A stretch of DNA of 64,000 nt from assembly GCF_020005165.1 (NCBI RefSeq), contig NZ_JAHCLT010000003.1, positions 310,001-374,000 on the forward strand. The letters run 5' to 3'. Below are positions 1 to 9,371 of the stretch, one piece after another. This DNA is from Kangiella taiwanensis. GTDB taxonomy: Bacteria; Pseudomonadota; Gammaproteobacteria; Enterobacterales; Kangiellaceae. Position 1 is the stretch's first letter. Every line of letters starts with the position of its first letter. The translations under genes and the position numbers were made by a program. The notes beneath the pieces are model-generated. The model made no database searches. It worked only from the letters and a program-made list of their open reading frames with translations, and had not been told where the DNA came from.

Positions 1-396
1 CATGTAGTCAAAGTTGAATGACGCTGCAACTACAGGAACGCCCTTCACAGTGCCTTCAAAAGCAATTAAGGCATCGTTTTCTTGGGTTTTCTTCTGCGCA
101 GCGGCAATACGGTCCTTATATTTCTTAGAGTCTCGGAATTTCAGCATATCAACAGGCTTCATATCCGCAGCAATCTCTTGGCGACCGTCTTTATCAAGGA
201 ATAAGTCTAAACGCTTACGCGCGCTCAATCGCATGTGACTGTTACATTTAGGGCACACGGCCTGATTACGCTCGACCTCAGCGTAATACAAAACAGATTC
301 ACAGCTTTTACATTTGCTCCATACGCCTTCTGGGATGGATTTCTTACGCTCACCCTCTGGGTTGCGTTTTGGTAATAATCGTTCTAACCAGCTCAT
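1..396 (-). CDS. accD: Acetyl-CoA carboxylase carboxyltransferase subunit beta (partial)
   Basis: Beta subunit of the carboxyltransferase half of acetyl-CoA carboxylase, which with AccA transfers the carboxyl group from biotin to acetyl-CoA to make malonyl-CoA in the cytoplasm. Only the first 132 residues lie in the window; the gene runs off the left edge. The N-terminus starts [10 protein letters not shown] and carries the AccD zinc ribbon, with Cys29, Cys32, Cys48 and Cys51 as two CxxC pairs, followed by the conserved stretch ending NFDYM just before the crotonase-like fold. The ATG at 396 is chosen because family members start at this point. It lies downstream of truA on the same strand with an 87-base gap. 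Identification is firm. Confidence 0.96.
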   Translation of the reverse strand, partial: MSWLERLLPKRNPEGERKKSIPEGVWSKCKSCESVLYYAEVERNQAVCPKCNSHMRLSARKRLDLFLDKDGRQEIAADMKPVDMLKFRDSKKYKDRIAAAQKKTQENDALIAFEGTVKGVPVVAASFNFDYM

Positions 397-483
397 AAAA
401 TATCTAAATTCGTTATCGCCAATTTAAGTCGTTGCATTGTAACAGGTTTCGCCCTAAACGGAACAGAGTTCTGGTAATACCAC

Positions 484-1302
484 TTATGATCTTTCCCGTA
501 AATCTTCCGGCAAAAATATGTCCGGCAAAAATATAGGGCCAACCGGTAACCTAGGCAAACCAAACTTCTCCGGATAATCAACATCCACTAAATATAAACC
601 TTTTGGGCTTGCTGTCGCGGGCGCTTTGGTTCTGTCCTTCGCTTGAATGAGTTCTTTAACCCAAGTAACAGGCTTTAAGCCACGCCCTACTTCTATCAAG
701 GTACCAGCTATATTCCTAACCATATGATGCAAAAAGGCGTTGGCCTTAATATCAATGACCACATAATTACCGTATCGTTCGACTCGTAAATGATCGATAT
801 GGCGAAAGGATGTGTTGGATTGGCAACTCGCAGCTTGGAAAGAAGCAAAGTCTTGCTCACCGGGAAAATACTGACAAGCAGAATTCATCAACTCAACATC
901 AAGCGTCTGACGACACCAAGTCAGCCCATGATTGAGTATGGCAGGCCTGGCGTGTGTATTTGCAATGATGTAACGGTAACGACGGGCGGTGGCTGAAAAT
1001 CGAGCATGAAAGTCATCACACACCTGATGCGCCCAGCGCACTGAAACAGAGTCCGGAAGCTGTGTATTAGCCCCCATAGTCCATGCCTTCAGTGGTCTTT
1101 GATTGTTAATTTCAAAACTCACCACCTGCCCTGTAGCATGAACGCCTGTATCGGTACGACCTGCACAATTGACCTGAACAGGTTCATCTGCAATTTTGCT
1201 AAGAACCTCTTCTAACGTTTGCTGTACTGATTTGGCGTGTGATTGACGCTGCCAACCATAGAATTGGCTACCGTCATACTCAACTCCCAAAGCAAATTTC
1301 AT
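484..1302 (-). CDS. truA: tRNA pseudouridine(38-40) synthase TruA
   Basis: Converts uridines 38, 39 and 40 in the anticodon stem-loop of many tRNAs to pseudouridine. The 272-residue protein has the usual family length. The catalytic Asp is Asp51 in the motif [14 protein letters not shown], and the second-half motif [17 protein letters not shown] is also present. It sits between fimV and accD as in Pseudomonas-type genomes, but trpF, often found between truA and accD there, is absent. A terminator separates it from fimV, so it is probably transcribed separately, perhaps with accD. The start has a purine-rich AGGTATTCGG a few bases upstream. Confidence 0.96.
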   Translation of the reverse strand: MKFALGVEYDGSQFYGWQRQSHAKSVQQTLEEVLSKIADEPVQVNCAGRTDTGVHATGQVVSFEINNQRPLKAWTMGANTQLPDSVSVRWAHQVCDDFHARFSATARRYRYIIANTHARPAILNHGLTWCRQTLDVELMNSACQYFPGEQDFASFQAASCQSNTSFRHIDHLRVERYGNYVVIDIKANAFLHHMVRNIAGTLIEVGRGLKPVTWVKELIQAKDRTKAPATASPKGLYLVDVDYPEKFGLPRLPVGPIFLPDIFLPEDLRERS

Positions 1303-1350
1303 TTACCGAATACCTATTCAAATATTACTGAAACACAAGCTTTATATACA

Positions 1351-1378
1351 AAAACACCGGGGAAATAACCCGGTGCTT
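1351..1378 (-). terminator. Rho-independent terminator after fimV
   Basis: On the minus strand CACCGGG and CCCGGTG arms (1355-1361 and 1369-1375) enclose a short loop and are followed by TTTTTG. It lies just past the fimV stop and before truA. Confidence 0.8.
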
Positions 1379-1396
1379 TGGTAATTGAGGTTTATT

Positions 1397-3718
1397 TTAC
1401 AGCTTAGCTAGGAGTTTGTCTGCCTCTGCACGCTGCTCAGCATTACCTTCAGATTTAATCTCTTCCAAGATATCTTTAGCAGCATCATCGTCACCCAGCT
1501 CCATATAAGCTTTCGCTAAGTCAAATTTAGTCGCAGCGTCATCGGCACTCAAACCTGAACCCGCGTCATCACCATAGTTCATGTCAGCAGAATCATTGGT
1601 GCTTGAGTCGTCTTCATGAGTGACTAAATCCTCATCGTCTTGATCCGTTGTAAACTCGATAGAACCATCGTCTGCTACTTCCGACTTGGTTTGTGATGAA
1701 CTTTTCTCAACCTGCTTATCGAAATCACCTAAATCTAAATCTAGGGCGTCATCTTCATCATTCACTTTTTCAATACCAGAGTCTTCCACTGACTCAAGCT
1801 CTGCGCTTAAATCCAAGTCTACTGGTTCCTTATCGTCATCATTACCAAAGATATCGTCTTCACTTGGTAAGCTTAATTCTTCGGAACCACTTTCTACCTG
1901 TAGAGTGTCCTCATCTGGCGTGATCAAACTTGTTAAACTTGCGACCTTCAGGCCTAACGATGAATCATGATCAAAGTCATCCGGCAGTTCATTTTTTAAC
2001 TGTTGGAACTTCTCTAAATCTTGCTGACTAGCCACAACCTCCATCAATTTGACGCGAACTTCTTGGTTGTGAGGGTCTGCGGCAAGAGCGTCTTCTAATA
2101 CACCTTCAGCTTCTGATAATTTCCCACGAGCGATCAAAATATCCGCCGAACTAATAGGATCAACCTTTTCTTTTGGTGCTGCCATACCGTTATCGCCAAT
2201 AAACGATTCACGCTTTTTCTTTGGCTTTGCTTCATTAGCAGCAGTCATCATACCCAGTAAACCGCCGTCATCTTCGACTTCCTTACTACTACGTCGGTAA
2301 ATCAATCCACCACCGATTAACAGTAACAATGCTAAACCACCGCCAGCATACAGCCAGAAATTATCAGCTTCATAGAAGGCTTTGCTCGAATTACTTTCAA
2401 GTGAATTCACAGGAGCTGGCTTAGCCTTTTCTTCCTGCTTTGCAACATCCTGCTCCGAGTTATCATTGGTGTTCGAGCTATCAGCTGTCACTTGCGGTGT
2501 AGAATCTAAAGCATTCTCAGCAACATCGACTGCTGGGTCATTAGCAGTGACCTCATCGGTTTCATCTGCAGCGTCAGCAGCACCGGATAACACCGACAAG
2601 GTTTCATCTTCTACCGATAGACCATCATCAGTAGCAGTTTCAGACTCAGTAAGTTCAGTGCCGAACTCAGAAGTACTATCTCCAGTCTCAGAACCCACAT
2701 TGATATCTTGAGACTCAGTTTCAGCCAAGTCGCTACTCATATCGTCATCAAGCGTGCTGCCACCAGCATCTTGGGATGATCCTTCGTCAACACTGCCAAT
2801 GCTCAAACGGCCGCCAGAACTTTCAGAGTCTTCAATGTCTGTTTCGTCAACGCTTTTACGTACGTCCAGTGGTGCTTCATCACTAACCGTCGAACTTCTT
2901 ATGGTGTTAACCGCTGCTGACTGCGAAACGTCACTGATCGCACTTCTTTCTGGAACCGTTAACACGGCCCCTGCTTTCATGCGGTTGATATCATTATTGA
3001 TGAATGCTTCTGGATTATTATGGAAAATCGCCATTAATGTTTGCTGTACTGAAACACCCTCTGGGCGCACCGATTTAGCGATACTCCACAACGTTTGACC
3101 ACGCTCAACCGTCCAATCATCACCACTAAATTCCGGTGTTGAGGCTAATTCTCGTGTCTGCTCATTAACTTCTGGCTGACTAGCTTTCGCTGTCGTGCTT
3201 GCTTCTGGCTCTGGTTGCGTACGCACTGGTTCAGGCTGAGACACCTGAGGTGTTTGTGGAGTGCTCGTACGACGTTGTGTGACGGGAGCCGAAGTCGGTT
3301 GAGGAGCTGGGGTCGTTTTGGCAAATACTGGAGGGTCTAGTAATAAGGTGTATTCACGCATTAAGCGCCCTTGTGCCCAGTTAAGCTCTAGAAGAAAATT
3401 GACGAATGGCTCTTTAATAGGTTCGCGACTTTCCACCACGATGGCTTTGCTGCCATCATTTTTCGTTATGATGCGGAAGTTGAGTGAATTATGGTATGCC
3501 TCGCGTTGAACGCCAAACTTATTATAAGACTCATAAGAAGCAAGCTTTGCTCGCAAATCCTCTTCGCTAACATTGCGTGATGATAACAGCGTAATCTCAG
3601 CCTTTAGCGGTTGGTTTAATCCAGAATCCGCATCAATGTCTCCAAGTCCCAGAGACCAAGAAGATGGACTGATTAGCGCAGCTGATACAGCAACTGTTGC
3701 AGCTAATTTACGAAACAT
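1397..3718 (-). CDS. fimV: FimV-like peptidoglycan-binding polar hub protein
   Basis: Inner-membrane LysM protein of the FimV/HubP family, which organises the cell pole and supports type IV pilus assembly and twitching. I use the ATG at 3718 (773 residues): a GAGGGGAAAG ribosome site lies just upstream and the protein then begins with a clean signal peptide, MFRKLAATVAVSAALISPSS. An in-frame start 17 codons further up looks unused. In order: signal peptide; conserved FimV N-terminal domain to about residue 130; Pro/Thr-rich linker; LysM around 202-256 (WTVERGQTLWSIAK); long acidic Ser/Asp/Glu-rich region; one membrane segment (LYAGGGLALLLLIGGGLIY); a second acidic region; and a C-terminal TPR-like FimV domain (KFDLAKAYMELGDDDAAKDI). 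Very acidic, as is usual for the family. Confidence 0.93.
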   Translation of the reverse strand: MFRKLAATVAVSAALISPSSWSLGLGDIDADSGLNQPLKAEITLLSSRNVSEEDLRAKLASYESYNKFGVQREAYHNSLNFRIITKNDGSKAIVVESREPIKEPFVNFLLELNWAQGRLMREYTLLLDPPVFAKTTPAPQPTSAPVTQRRTSTPQTPQVSQPEPVRTQPEPEASTTAKASQPEVNEQTRELASTPEFSGDDWTVERGQTLWSIAKSVRPEGVSVQQTLMAIFHNNPEAFINNDINRMKAGAVLTVPERSAISDVSQSAAVNTIRSSTVSDEAPLDVRKSVDETDIEDSESSGGRLSIGSVDEGSSQDAGGSTLDDDMSSDLAETESQDINVGSETGDSTSEFGTELTESETATDDGLSVEDETLSVLSGAADAADETDEVTANDPAVDVAENALDSTPQVTADSSNTNDNSEQDVAKQEEKAKPAPVNSLESNSSKAFYEADNFWLYAGGGLALLLLIGGGLIYRRSSKEVEDDGGLLGMMTAANEAKPKKKRESFIGDNGMAAPKEKVDPISSADILIARGKLSEAEGVLEDALAADPHNQEVRVKLMEVVASQQDLEKFQQLKNELPDDFDHDSSLGLKVASLTSLITPDEDTLQVESGSEELSLPSEDDIFGNDDDKEPVDLDLSAELESVEDSGIEKVNDEDDALDLDLGDFDKQVEKSSSQTKSEVADDGSIEFTTDQDDEDLVTHEDDSSTNDSADMNYGDDAGSGLSADDAATKFDLAKAYMELGDDDAAKDILEEIKSEGNAEQRAEADKLLAKL

Positions 3719-3899
3719 AACTTTCCCCTCATTGATAAAATCATCGAATAACTTCGACTTGATTCCCAATTTTATATCTTAATTCGAACCAGCGAACTTA
3801 TCACAGTACATCCATATTTCAGTAAGATAGGAAGTCCCTTGTAGTTCGTTTTGATAAACACTTCACAAAACGATCTCGAATTCCTTGGATACCAAACTC

Positions 3900-3925
3900 A
3901 TGTGATGCTCATTTTAGCATCACAT
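3900..3925. other. Perfect 10-bp hairpin between asd and fimV
   Basis: ATGTGATGCT and AGCATCACAT pair perfectly around a CATTTT loop. There is no clear T-tract on the minus strand, so it could be a weak terminator for asd, a processing site or an operator upstream of fimV. The function is not decided by sequence. Confidence 0.5.
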
Positions 3926-3972
3926 TTAAGAATGTACTTTAAGTTTTAACCTGTTAGGTACTAATTTTGCTA

Positions 3973-4992
3973 CTATAAATGATTTTTTACAAGTATCTCT
4001 GCAATTTGAACCGTATTTAATGCAGCACCTTTACGCACATTATCCGACACAATCCACATTGCGAGACCATTTTCGATACCTACATCCTGACGAATTCGGC
4101 TCACAAAAACATCATCTTTGCCGCTGGCGTGAGTCACTGGTGTGGCGTAATCAAGCTGCGACATATCATCTACGACCGTTACACCCTCAGCTTTTTCCAG
4201 TAATTCTTTTGCCTGAACCGCGGCCAATGGAGAGCGTGTTTTTATGTGCACAGCTTCAGAGTGACCATAGAACACTGGCACACGGACAGCCGTCGGACTG
4301 ACAGCAATGCTATCGTCTTCTAAGATCTTATTGGTTTCCCACACCATCTTCATTTCTTCTTTGGTGTAGCCATTCTCTTGTACCACATCAATATTCGGCA
4401 GAACATTAAATGCGATTTGCTTGTCGTAAACCTTAGCCGTAGCTTCTCGAGCATTTAACAACTCAGCGGTTTGCTTAGCTAATTCCTCAACGGCTTTTTG
4501 GCCTGAGCCAGATACCGCCTGATACGTACAGACATTGATATGTTCGATGCCAACAGCATCTTGGATTGGTTTTAACGCCACCATCAACTGCATAGTAGAA
4601 CAGTTTGGATTAGCGATAATGCCTCGGTTTTTATAATCCGCTATACGCTCAGGGTTAACTTCTGTCACCACTAACGGAATATCTTCGTCGTAACGGAACT
4701 CTGACGTGTTATCAACCACAACACAGCCAGCCTCTACAGCTTTAGGAGCATATTCACGTGAAATCGAACCGCCAGCGGAGAACAAAGCCACATCAACTTG
4801 TGAAAAGTCGAATTCAGCCAAGTTTTGAACCATCACCGACTTGCCATTAAACATCAAACGCTCACCAGCAGAGCGCTCGCTCGCCAGTAAGTAAATATTA
4901 TCTACAGGGAACTTACGTTCCTCTAAAATCTCTCTAATCGTTACACCAACGGCACCAGTCGCGCCGACGATTGCTATGTTTGCCTTTTCCAA
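3973..4992 (-). CDS. asd: Aspartate-semialdehyde dehydrogenase
   Basis: Reduces aspartyl phosphate to aspartate semialdehyde with NADPH, the branch step to lysine/diaminopimelate, threonine and methionine. At 339 residues it has the usual length of the shorter Asd class. The N-terminal Rossmann motif is GATGAVG (residues 10-16). The catalytic Cys is Cys131 in ANPNCSTMQ, and the substrate-binding region around TYQAVSGSGQKAVEEL is present. It is a monocistronic-looking gene upstream of fimV on the same strand, as in Pseudomonas. There are no signs of damage. Confidence 0.97.
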   Translation of the reverse strand: MEKANIAIVGATGAVGVTIREILEERKFPVDNIYLLASERSAGERLMFNGKSVMVQNLAEFDFSQVDVALFSAGGSISREYAPKAVEAGCVVVDNTSEFRYDEDIPLVVTEVNPERIADYKNRGIIANPNCSTMQLMVALKPIQDAVGIEHINVCTYQAVSGSGQKAVEELAKQTAELLNAREATAKVYDKQIAFNVLPNIDVVQENGYTKEEMKMVWETNKILEDDSIAVSPTAVRVPVFYGHSEAVHIKTRSPLAAVQAKELLEKAEGVTVVDDMSQLDYATPVTHASGKDDVFVSRIRQDVGIENGLAMWIVSDNVRKGAALNTVQIAEILVKNHL

Positions 4993-5045
4993 TGAAACAC
5001 TCCTTAAAAGACAAGGTAATAATAAAAATATTGCGGTCGCTTAAG

Positions 5046-5369
5046 CTACTTACGCTTATTGAACATCATCCAAACACGAATAATGATATAGCCAAAAAAG
5101 CCCGCTGCCATAAGATATAATGCAACCTGTTCCCAGACCTCACTATTTTGAGCAGGTGGGAAGAACTTCAGTAAGAAGCCAGCTGCAAAGGCAATAACGG
5201 CTAGAAATGATAAAGATTGTAACCGACGGTTTTTCTTTAACTTTTGTAGGTGTGACGCTCTTTGTAACTGTTCTTCAGTAGTGCCCTTAAGTTTTGCACC
5301 ACAGTGACTGCAGGTTTCTGCTTTGCTCGAAATTCTTTTGTTACAAACGATACACTGAATAATAGCCAT
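5046..5369 (-). CDS. Small zinc-ribbon protein with two membrane segments
   Basis: A 107-residue protein of unknown function. Residues 6-24 hold two CxxC knuckles (CIVCNK and CSHCGAK) that should bind one zinc ion. A basic Gln/Leu/Lys-rich linker follows, then two hydrophobic segments (SFLAVIAFAAGFLLKFF and VALYLMAAGFFGYIIIRVWM) and a basic C-terminal tail. This looks like a cytoplasmic zinc ribbon anchored by a membrane hairpin. It is found between asd and pepN on the same strand with normal spacing, and is likely a real gene. No specific role can be assigned. Confidence 0.75.
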   Translation of the reverse strand: MAIIQCIVCNKRISSKAETCSHCGAKLKGTTEEQLQRASHLQKLKKNRRLQSLSFLAVIAFAAGFLLKFFPPAQNSEVWEQVALYLMAAGFFGYIIIRVWMMFNKRK

Positions 5370-5440
5370 AATATTGTCTCTGCTGAATTCTCTCTTAATT
5401 GTCTATATAAATCTAGGAACCTAAAGTTATATGTCACGCC

Positions 5441-8134
5441 CTACTGTAACGCCTTACTAGCAATCTCGTACACATCTTTCGATAACTCTGGCATGCTTAA
5501 TATATCTTGCAGTTGTTGCTTCATCTTCAACTGACGCCCTTCATCAAACTTACGCCAACGGTTAAACGCACCCGTTAATCGGGCTGATACTTGCGGGTTC
5601 ACTGCGTACAAAGCTTTAATCTGACGCGCCAAGTACTCATAACCTCGGCCATCCGCACGATGAAATTGGCTCGGGTTCGCGCCAGTAAAGGCTCCGATCA
5701 GCGAACGCACCTTATTCGGATTTTTAAGTTCGAACGACGGATGATCCAGCAATGACTCAATTCTGTCAATGGTTTCATCCGACGGGTCGCTAGCCATGAT
5801 TGCCAACCACTTATTCACCACCAATTCTTCGTTTTGCCACTTCTGGTAGAAATCCTCGGCCACTTTTATCTTATCAGCATAATTGGAATGCACGATAAGC
5901 TGTAAAGCGGTGCTGGCATCCGTCATATTATTAGCATTATCCAGCTGCTTTAGTGCTAATTGATACACACTGTCTTTTTCAAGGGTCATCAAGTAACTCA
6001 AGCAAGTACCAGCCAACGCACGTTTTGCCACAGACTCTTTATCCTGCTCAAAATCACCAACATGGTGATTCGTCTGATAATGGAGTAGCCAATCTAGCTC
6101 AAGCTCTTCGGCCAAGCGACGCTTTAAGAAGTTACGGGCTTTGATTAAATGATCAATCTCAATAGTGTCTACCTGCTCAAGCAAAGTACTGACTCCAGGA
6201 ATCGTCAATGCCAATGACTTAAACTGTCCGTCTAACTCACTATCATCAAGCAAATTCTTTGTGGCACGAATAACAGACTCATCAAACGATAAATCGATAC
6301 CCGAGTTTAGTTGATCACACAGGTCGAAAATGACACGACTAAATAATTCCTGCCCCGCCTGCCAGCGGTTAAAAGAGTCAGAGTCGTGAGCAAATAAAAA
6401 GATCAGCTCGGAAAGCGAGTAATCGTAGCGCAATTTCACAGGCGCAGAGAATCCCCTTAATATTGAAGGAATCACTTTTTCAGGCACATCATCAAAAGTC
6501 ACGCTTTGCTCTGCAGCTTTAAGGTGAACGATATCACCTTCAACTTGAGCGTCCGCATCGTTAACTGGCAACGCTTTCAACTCAATATCGTTACCCAGCT
6601 CATCAATCAGACCCACTTTTACTGGAATGTGAAACGGCTCTTTCTCTTCCTGCCCAGGTGTTACTGGACAAGACTGTTTAAAGTTTAAGCTTAGCTGACG
6701 CTTGTCCGCATCATACTCACTGGTGACTTCGACTTCTGGAGTACCAGCTTGCGAATACCAGCGCCTAAACTGTTTTAAGTCATAACTGTTGGCATCTTCC
6801 ATCGAGCGCACAAAGTCTTCGCACGTTACCGCTTGCCCATCGTGCCGTTCAAAATACACGTCCAGACCGCGCTTAAAGCCATCACGCCCAAGTAAAGTCT
6901 GGTACATCCGAATAACTTCCGCACCTTTGTTATACACCGTCACCGTGTAGAAGTTATTCATCTCAATGTAGGAGTCTGGGCGGATCGGATGCGCCATCGG
7001 GCCAGCATCTTCGGCGAACTGGTGTGAACGTATGACTTTGACATCTTCAATGCGCTTTACGCCATGATCCGTTTGATCGCCGGTAAACTCTTGATCACGG
7101 AAAACTGTTAACCCTTCTTTTAGGCTTAACTGGAACCAGTCGCGGCAGGTCACGCGGTTACCCGTCCAATTGTGAAAATACTCGTGTCCAATGACACCTT
7201 CTACATCAATAAAATCGGTATCCGTCGCCGTATCTTGGCTTGCTAACACATACTTGGTGTTGAATATGTTGAGGCCCTTGTTTTCCATGGCCCCCATATT
7301 GAAATCGCCCACTGCCACAATCATATAGATATCAAGGTCATACTCTAAACCAAAGACCTCTTCGTCCCACTTCATGGCCTTTTTGAGCGACTCCATGGCA
7401 TGGTGACATTGGTCCAGCTTGCCTTTGTCGACGTAGATTTCAAGACGTACTTCACGTCCGGTCATGGTATTAAAGCTACTGGTCAATAAATCATAGTCGC
7501 CTGCGCACAACGCAAACAAATAACTAGGTTTTTTATAGGGGTCTTCCCACACCGCAAAGTGCTTGCCGTCTTCAAGGTCTCCATGCTCAATACGGTTACC
7601 GTTCGACAATAAATGAGGGAATTCTTTTGCATCGGCTTCAATTCGCACCGTGAAAGTACTCATCACATCAGGACGGTCAGGATAATAGGTAATTTTTCGG
7701 AAACCCTCGGCTTCACACTGGGTACAGTACTTGCCGCTTGATAAATACAAGCCTTCAAGACTGGTATTGGTATCAGGTGATATTTTAACTTTTGTTGTTA
7801 ACGTAAAGCGCGCAGGTGGATTTAAAACCTCTAGCCCATCGTCAATCAAACGATACTCGGACTCATCCAACTCTTTACCATCCACAGCAATCAACAACAG
7901 CTCCAAATCCACGCCATCCAAACGTAATGGTTCTTCACCATCAGCATCAGCCTTACGCTGAATCGTTAGCGTCGTATCCACAACCGTGGCATTTGGCGCT
8001 AAATCAAACGCCAAGTGAACGTTCTCGATATCGTATGGATACGGCCTGTAATCGCTACGATAATGGACCTGAACTTCCTGCTGTGGCGCCTGCTCTTGAG
8101 ACGCTCCATCCTGATGACTGCTACTATCGCTCAT
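5441..8134 (-). CDS. pepN: Aminopeptidase N (M1 family)
   Basis: Zinc metallo-aminopeptidase that removes N-terminal residues from cytoplasmic peptides. I take the ATG at 8134 (897 residues; E. coli PepN has 870). An open frame extends 40 codons further, but that stretch is unlike the family. The N-terminal tail is Gln/Ser-rich, followed by the M1 beta-domain, the exopeptidase motif GAMENKG, and the zinc site HEYFHNWTGNRVTCRDWFQL with the third ligand Glu in LKEGLTVFRDQEF. The C-terminal helical domain is complete. There is no signal peptide, so it acts in the cytoplasm. It fits the peptide-feeding profile of the window. Confidence 0.95.
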   Translation of the reverse strand: MSDSSSHQDGASQEQAPQQEVQVHYRSDYRPYPYDIENVHLAFDLAPNATVVDTTLTIQRKADADGEEPLRLDGVDLELLLIAVDGKELDESEYRLIDDGLEVLNPPARFTLTTKVKISPDTNTSLEGLYLSSGKYCTQCEAEGFRKITYYPDRPDVMSTFTVRIEADAKEFPHLLSNGNRIEHGDLEDGKHFAVWEDPYKKPSYLFALCAGDYDLLTSSFNTMTGREVRLEIYVDKGKLDQCHHAMESLKKAMKWDEEVFGLEYDLDIYMIVAVGDFNMGAMENKGLNIFNTKYVLASQDTATDTDFIDVEGVIGHEYFHNWTGNRVTCRDWFQLSLKEGLTVFRDQEFTGDQTDHGVKRIEDVKVIRSHQFAEDAGPMAHPIRPDSYIEMNNFYTVTVYNKGAEVIRMYQTLLGRDGFKRGLDVYFERHDGQAVTCEDFVRSMEDANSYDLKQFRRWYSQAGTPEVEVTSEYDADKRQLSLNFKQSCPVTPGQEEKEPFHIPVKVGLIDELGNDIELKALPVNDADAQVEGDIVHLKAAEQSVTFDDVPEKVIPSILRGFSAPVKLRYDYSLSELIFLFAHDSDSFNRWQAGQELFSRVIFDLCDQLNSGIDLSFDESVIRATKNLLDDSELDGQFKSLALTIPGVSTLLEQVDTIEIDHLIKARNFLKRRLAEELELDWLLHYQTNHHVGDFEQDKESVAKRALAGTCLSYLMTLEKDSVYQLALKQLDNANNMTDASTALQLIVHSNYADKIKVAEDFYQKWQNEELVVNKWLAIMASDPSDETIDRIESLLDHPSFELKNPNKVRSLIGAFTGANPSQFHRADGRGYEYLARQIKALYAVNPQVSARLTGAFNRWRKFDEGRQLKMKQQLQDILSMPELSKDVYEIASKALQ

Positions 8135-8269
8135 AGGGTCGCTACTTTTACCTTTTGATTTTGGAATAATGGTTCGAATAAACGTAAAGTCCGATTGTAG
8201 CAATCTTGCTATAAATTCGATATAACATAGCGCAAGAAAGCAAAAACAACACAATGGAATAACAATACC

Positions 8270-8638
8270 ATGTGCCGATGCGCCGAATTACCCAATGTTT
8301 TTGTAGGCAATGACGAAAACAACCCTTTTAACGACACCCTAGAAGAACTCGAATGGGCACCGCAGCGCTGGGCCACCCTAAACCGCTGCCCGATCTGCCA
8401 ACAGCTATGGCACATCGACATCGCCAAACAAAACGACATCGGCATCTGCGCCAAAATAACCACAGAGCAAGACTGGCAACAACTCGACACCACCAACCTC
8501 AAAATCCAACTCATGGTCCAAAATCACGGCGGTATCACCAACGACACCTGCCAATGGAAACAATGCGACCAACTCTGCGTCAAAGGCCTCGCCTTCTGCC
8601 CCAGTCATGCTTATTTTGAGATGGATATTAAGCAGTGA
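8270..8638 (+). CDS. Uncharacterised Cys-rich small protein
   Basis: A 122-residue protein, divergent from pepN, that I do not recognise by name. It has eight cysteines, including CRC at the N-terminus, a CPICQQLWH pair, and a C-terminal CQWKQCDQLCVKGLAFCPSH cluster. The paired cysteines with His suggest metal binding. There is no signal peptide or membrane segment. The coding strand is strongly C- and A-rich and poor in G compared with neighbours, which could reflect recent acquisition. It ends just before the dispersed repeat at 8645. The tryptophan-rich, well-spaced sequence argues for a real protein. Confidence 0.65.
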   Translation: MCRCAELPNVFVGNDENNPFNDTLEELEWAPQRWATLNRCPICQQLWHIDIAKQNDIGICAKITTEQDWQQLDTTNLKIQLMVQNHGGITNDTCQWKQCDQLCVKGLAFCPSHAYFEMDIKQ

Positions 8639-8644
8639 GAGTGG

Positions 8645-8813
8645 GTTTCGCCACTCGGCGAGTCACTTTCTCTTGCGTGGACAAGAGAAAGTAACCAAAG
8701 AGAAGTCCACCCTATCGCTAGGTGCTTCGCACTCCCTTCGTTCAACAAAGTTAATAAACGCGCCGTCAAACTCGACATCCTGTCTCGTTTTGACTAAATT
8801 GGGCTATCCATGC
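8645..8813 (+). repeat. Dispersed intergenic repeat, copy 1
   Basis: This stretch matches the reverse complement of 24115-24281 along its whole length. The best-conserved part is GTTTCGCCACTCGGCGAG followed by a hairpin made of ACTTTCTCTTG and CAAGAGAAAGT. The more diverged remainder keeps aligned blocks such as TGCTTCGCACT, CGCGCCG and GACTAAATTGGGC. The open frame over it (8607-8870) is explained by the repeat and has no homologous protein character. It may be a mobile, non-autonomous element or a structured RNA. Confidence 0.7.
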
Positions 8814-8866
8814 CCAATTTACGCTATAACTTTGCTTTACTCAGCTAGCTCAAAGGGAAAGCCTAC

Positions 8867-9232
8867 GTGAGTAATCTTGTTACTATTGAGAAGTTTGAAA
8901 TATTTGCTGTGAAAGCACTTTGCTGCGAAGTGATGCCTGCTTCAAGCCTGCATCAAGCCATGATCAATCCAGAGAAAGTTACATACAAACACACTGGAGA
9001 AGGGTATTACCTGGAGATCTATCACAAAGGCATTCCTTTTGACCGAACTGTATGCGAGTCACCTTCGATTGTCGGTAAATTCCAAGGGCAAACGCTCGGC
9101 TTCACCGTATTTATAGAAAAGCACCACATTTGCTTGGAGTGTTTCAGCCTAGATGGTAAAAGTATTCCCGAAAATGTCAGGTCTGGAACTATTGAAGTGG
9201 TTACAGATAATAACGACCATAGGTTGGGTTGA
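8867..9232 (+). CDS. Uncharacterised 121-residue protein
   Basis: Begins with GTG at 8867, preceded by AAAGGGAAAG at suitable spacing. The predicted soluble alpha/beta protein has no signal peptide or membrane segment and no motif I recognise; it contains the stretches YKHTGEGYYLEIYHKGIPFD and GFTVFIEKHHICLECFSLDG. It lies directly after the dispersed repeat and before a cluster of palindromic repeats, in an accessory patch between pepN and the keto acid dehydrogenase operon. Codon use looks normal for the window. It is probably real but no function can be offered. Confidence 0.6.
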   Translation: MSNLVTIEKFEIFAVKALCCEVMPASSLHQAMINPEKVTYKHTGEGYYLEIYHKGIPFDRTVCESPSIVGKFQGQTLGFTVFIEKHHICLECFSLDGKSIPENVRSGTIEVVTDNNDHRLG

Positions 9233-9371
9233 GCTTACGGTACCAGTAAAGTAAAGTCACTGACTCTTGCGGTAAGGGACCAAAGGGAGTGCCTTCAGGT
9301 AGAAAATGAACAATAATCACTTCACGTCTATAGCAAAACAAATAATCAGACAATTAAACCCAAGTTTATAG

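Noticed and set aside
1686-3098. Several plus-strand Ser-rich frames opposite fimV
   Set aside because: They are antisense reflections of the acidic Asp/Glu/Ser-rich FimV region.
8607-8870. Open frame of 87 codons on the plus strand
   Set aside because: It lies almost wholly within the dispersed repeat, overlaps the end of the preceding gene and has no protein-like character.
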